Notes under the pieces: model-generated | What the model was told of the DNA's origin: nothing | Seen by the model: only the letters and a program-made list of their open reading frames with translations | The model's database searches: none | NCBI RefSeq assembly: GCF_963674565.1 | Contig: NZ_OY771430.1 | Location: 1,488,001-1,552,000 of the forward strand | DNA: 64,000 nucleotides | Direction of reading: 5' to 3' | DNA from: an uncultured Carboxylicivirga sp. | Lineage (GTDB): Bacteria; Bacteroidota; Bacteroidia; Bacteroidales; Marinilabiliaceae | Made by a program: the position numbers and the translations under genes | Part shown: positions 62,054 to 64,000 of the stretch, piece after piece | How positions within the stretch are numbered: the stretch's first letter is position 1 | How the letters are laid out: each line of letters opens with the position of its first letter

Positions 62054-64000
62054 ATGAAACTACAATCATTTGCATTCTTTATATTGGTAGCAATTAATAC
62101 TATTGGCCAAAACCGAATCATTGAAAACCCTCACTACAGAACCAAAACTTCACATCTCAATGATATATATAAAGTAGAGATTACCGACACATCTACTAAT
62201 GTATACTTTGAAGTAACATTTACCCCTGGAAGGTTTATCGTAATCAGTGACAGAAGTTACATCCAGGACACAAGAACTGAGAAAAAACTTTTTATGAAAT
62301 CCTACAGTGGAATACCTGTTGGACTTAATGCCAAATGGAAAATGCCTGAATCAGGTAAAGTCAATTATATGATGAGTTATCCACGGGTTGACAATTCCGT
62401 TGCATCCATTGATTTTATGGATGAAGGTGGAGGCGGTGGATCATGGCATATATTTGGCATTCAAATAGCCGATAAAAAGGATTACAAATTTATTCCGGAA
62501 CAATATATGGGTAACTGGTTGAGGACCGATGGAAGCAATGAATGGATTGTTGGATTTTACGAGGATGTAGTTATCTATCAAAACGATTTCTGGCAATATG
62601 AATCAATAACTCCCAAAAAGAAAAAGCTGGAAGTAATTATTACCAAAAACAACAAAAGAGAAACCTTAGTCTTATCATCAATTAAAGATGATATCCTTAG
62701 TCTTTCAGCTATAGACCAGCCACGTATTGAGTGCAGTAAAAACGCACGATACAATTCCGAATTTAAATACCCCGCTGATACCTTAACACCCTATACCATT
62801 AGTCAAGACACTGCTATTGTTCGGGGATATATATCGAAGTACTATTCCGATGAAATACTCGATCTTGAAAATGGAATATGTTTCTATAATGGTATTACAG
62901 GGGTTGAAGAAAAATATCCATTCACAATTGATAAAACAGGGTATTACGAAGCAAAAATACCCCTATCGCATCCAAATTATGTTTTTATAAATATAAAAAA
63001 TTTTGGAAGACGTGTTTATATCGAACCCGGCACAGCGAACCTGTTTTATCATGAATATAATGGAGAATCATATGAAAATAAGAATTTCATGGGTGATAAT
63101 GAAGCCATCAATTTAGCAGAAAAAGAGGTACCAGGAATTAAGAACGCTAATAACATTGAATCCTATTTACCATTATGGTTAAAGGTAAAACGCAAGAATA
63201 ATATTTTCACTTCGTTTTATTCAACAGATGGTAAAGTGTGGAAGGAAATTTATAAAAACGACACCCTTTCCATGTCCGATCAGGCATTTGCCGGTGTATT
63301 TGTTAAATCGGGTGATAATTCAGAGTTGTGCAAAGCAACCTTTAGTCATGTAACGCTTAATGGTAAATCTGTTAAAGATACGAGGTGGATAAACACAGAC
63401 ATTGGTAATATATCTTTGAATGGTAAAAGTACCTTTGAAAACAACCAAATCCTCATTGAAGGATCTGGAGAAAAACTCAGGGATACAGCTGATAGTTTCT
63501 ATTTCCTAAACATACCCATAGATGGCGATGCAGAAATAACAGCTTGTGTAAATTCTTTTAGTAATTCCAACCATCATCCGGAAATAGGTGTTATGATTCG
63601 AGAAGACACCTCACCGGAAGCTAAATATGTAGAAGCAGGAGCTTATACTTTCGGCATTCACAAAGATGTACGCCAACAAACCGAGGGTGAAACTTATCAC
63701 AGGGGAAGAAGTAAAAGATACAACGCGTATGATGATTTTACCTTTTCACAATACACTGAAAAACTGAACGATAATTACTCTTTGTATCTCAAAGAGTTAG
63801 AATCTTTTAAACATTCATCAAACACCCCCTCTAAACTCATGCAAATAGCTATTAATGATGGCAAATTATACAATGCTTATTTTTTAACCCAATACTATTT
63901 TAAGAAACCTGAGGTGGTTTTTAATAATAACACAGAATACCATCAATTTGAGACCAATTACATTGACACCGAAACACTTGAGGAAATAAACAAGGTGATA
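62054..64000 (+). CDS. Partial TlpA-type envelope protein with inserted permuted sandwich domain
   Basis: The frame starts at 62054 and continues 649 codons to the right edge with no stop. A signal peptide (cleavage after TIGQ) is followed by a beta domain typical of Bacteroidota TlpA-type thioredoxin proteins (residues 20-340, including W-H-I-F-G-I-Q). The helical part of that family starts near residues 345-358, is interrupted, and resumes at about 556 with Y-D-D-F-T-F-S-Q-Y. The inserted residues 359-553 look like a beta-sandwich of the DUF1349 or glucanase-associated type, in permuted order. The thioredoxin domain itself would lie beyond the edge. The likely location is the periplasm. Confidence 0.65.
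   Translation, partial: MKLQSFAFFILVAINTIGQNRIIENPHYRTKTSHLNDIYKVEITDTSTNVYFEVTFTPGRFIVISDRSYIQDTRTEKKLFMKSYSGIPVGLNAKWKMPESGKVNYMMSYPRVDNSVASIDFMDEGGGGGSWHIFGIQIADKKDYKFIPEQYMGNWLRTDGSNEWIVGFYEDVVIYQNDFWQYESITPKKKKLEVIITKNNKRETLVLSSIKDDILSLSAIDQPRIECSKNARYNSEFKYPADTLTPYTISQDTAIVRGYISKYYSDEILDLENGICFYNGITGVEEKYPFTIDKTGYYEAKIPLSHPNYVFINIKNFGRRVYIEPGTANLFYHEYNGESYENKNFMGDNEAINLAEKEVPGIKNANNIESYLPLWLKVKRKNNIFTSFYSTDGKVWKEIYKNDTLSMSDQAFAGVFVKSGDNSELCKATFSHVTLNGKSVKDTRWINTDIGNISLNGKSTFENNQILIEGSGEKLRDTADSFYFLNIPIDGDAEITACVNSFSNSNHHPEIGVMIREDTSPEAKYVEAGAYTFGIHKDVRQQTEGETYHRGRSKRYNAYDDFTFSQYTEKLNDNYSLYLKELESFKHSSNTPSKLMQIAINDGKLYNAYFLTQYYFKKPEVVFNNNTEYHQFETNYIDTETLEEINKVI

Noticed and set aside
1..64000. 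tRNA, rRNA, insertion sequences, phage or CRISPR-Cas genes
   Set aside because: I looked for cloverleaf-like, transposase, integrase, terminase and Cas-like sequence and found none that I could support.

Overview
The window looks like a chromosomal segment of a Bacteroidota member, most likely a free-living Bacteroidia (the order is not resolvable here; a Marinilabiliales-type marine or sediment bacterium is my inference). The reasons are a complete Bat aerotolerance operon, a SusC/SusD pair, a DUF2027-Smr protein, propeller-type sensor kinases, AT-rich intergenic DNA, the almost total absence of Shine-Dalgarno sequences, and promoters that fit the Bacteroidota pattern TTTG-N20-TAnnTTTG. I see no rRNA, tRNA, CRISPR array, insertion sequence or phage gene.

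Layout. 0-11.4 kb: an edge-truncated CxxC protein, a BASS-like permease convergent with an MFS transporter, a membrane-anchored protein with a MORN-like tail, a DUF6263 secreted protein, a UroD-family protein, an ABC-F ATPase with rlmB, and a DUF2157 membrane protein. 11.4-14.9 kb: a 1161-residue propeller sensor kinase. 15-21.7 kb: a tripartite heavy-metal RND efflux operon (adaptor, pump, TolC-type channel) preceded by two small histidine-rich exported proteins. 21.8-26.8 kb: DUF2027-Smr protein and divergent queA, an orphan histidine kinase, a small BFD-like protein and a PHP histidinol-phosphatase-like protein. 27.2-35.8 kb: the Bat operon, eight genes (moxR, DUF58, a membrane protein, batA, batB, batC, batD, batE). 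35.9-37.0 kb: a gene-poor block with hairpins and a possible 29-residue membrane peptide. 37.0-41.1 kb: a two-component system flanked by a divergent acidic secreted protein and a DUF4097 protein. 41.2-47.8 kb: CPBP protease, acetate-type transporter, htpG, an unknown exported protein, a DUF6132 mini-protein and tdh. 48-55.1 kb: a SusC/SusD pair and a divergent acetyl-esterase-like hydrolase, with a possible 41-residue membrane peptide between them. 55.4-64 kb: an ester-cyclase-like lipoprotein, GNAT, pirin, an MFS transporter, a RhlE-type helicase, an OmpA-family protein, and a large edge-truncated TlpA-type protein carrying an unusual inserted sandwich domain.

How the parts work together. 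MoxR, the DUF58 protein and the Bat proteins form a membrane-associated AAA+/von Willebrand-factor-A machine with periplasmic TPR and beta-rich partners. The RND operon and its histidine-rich upstream genes look like one metal-resistance unit. The sensor kinase at 38.2 kb, its regulator and the adjoining envelope proteins look like one envelope-response unit. SusC/D plus the esterase may be a minimal glycan-use locus.

The observations I consider most worth following are the permuted sandwich insertion in the last gene, three evenly spaced direct repeats upstream of htpG, strong Shine-Dalgarno sites confined to the efflux operon, thrombospondin-type calcium repeats inside BatC, a Cys-x-His variant of a BFD-like protein, and the hairpin-rich small-peptide locus near 36 kb.
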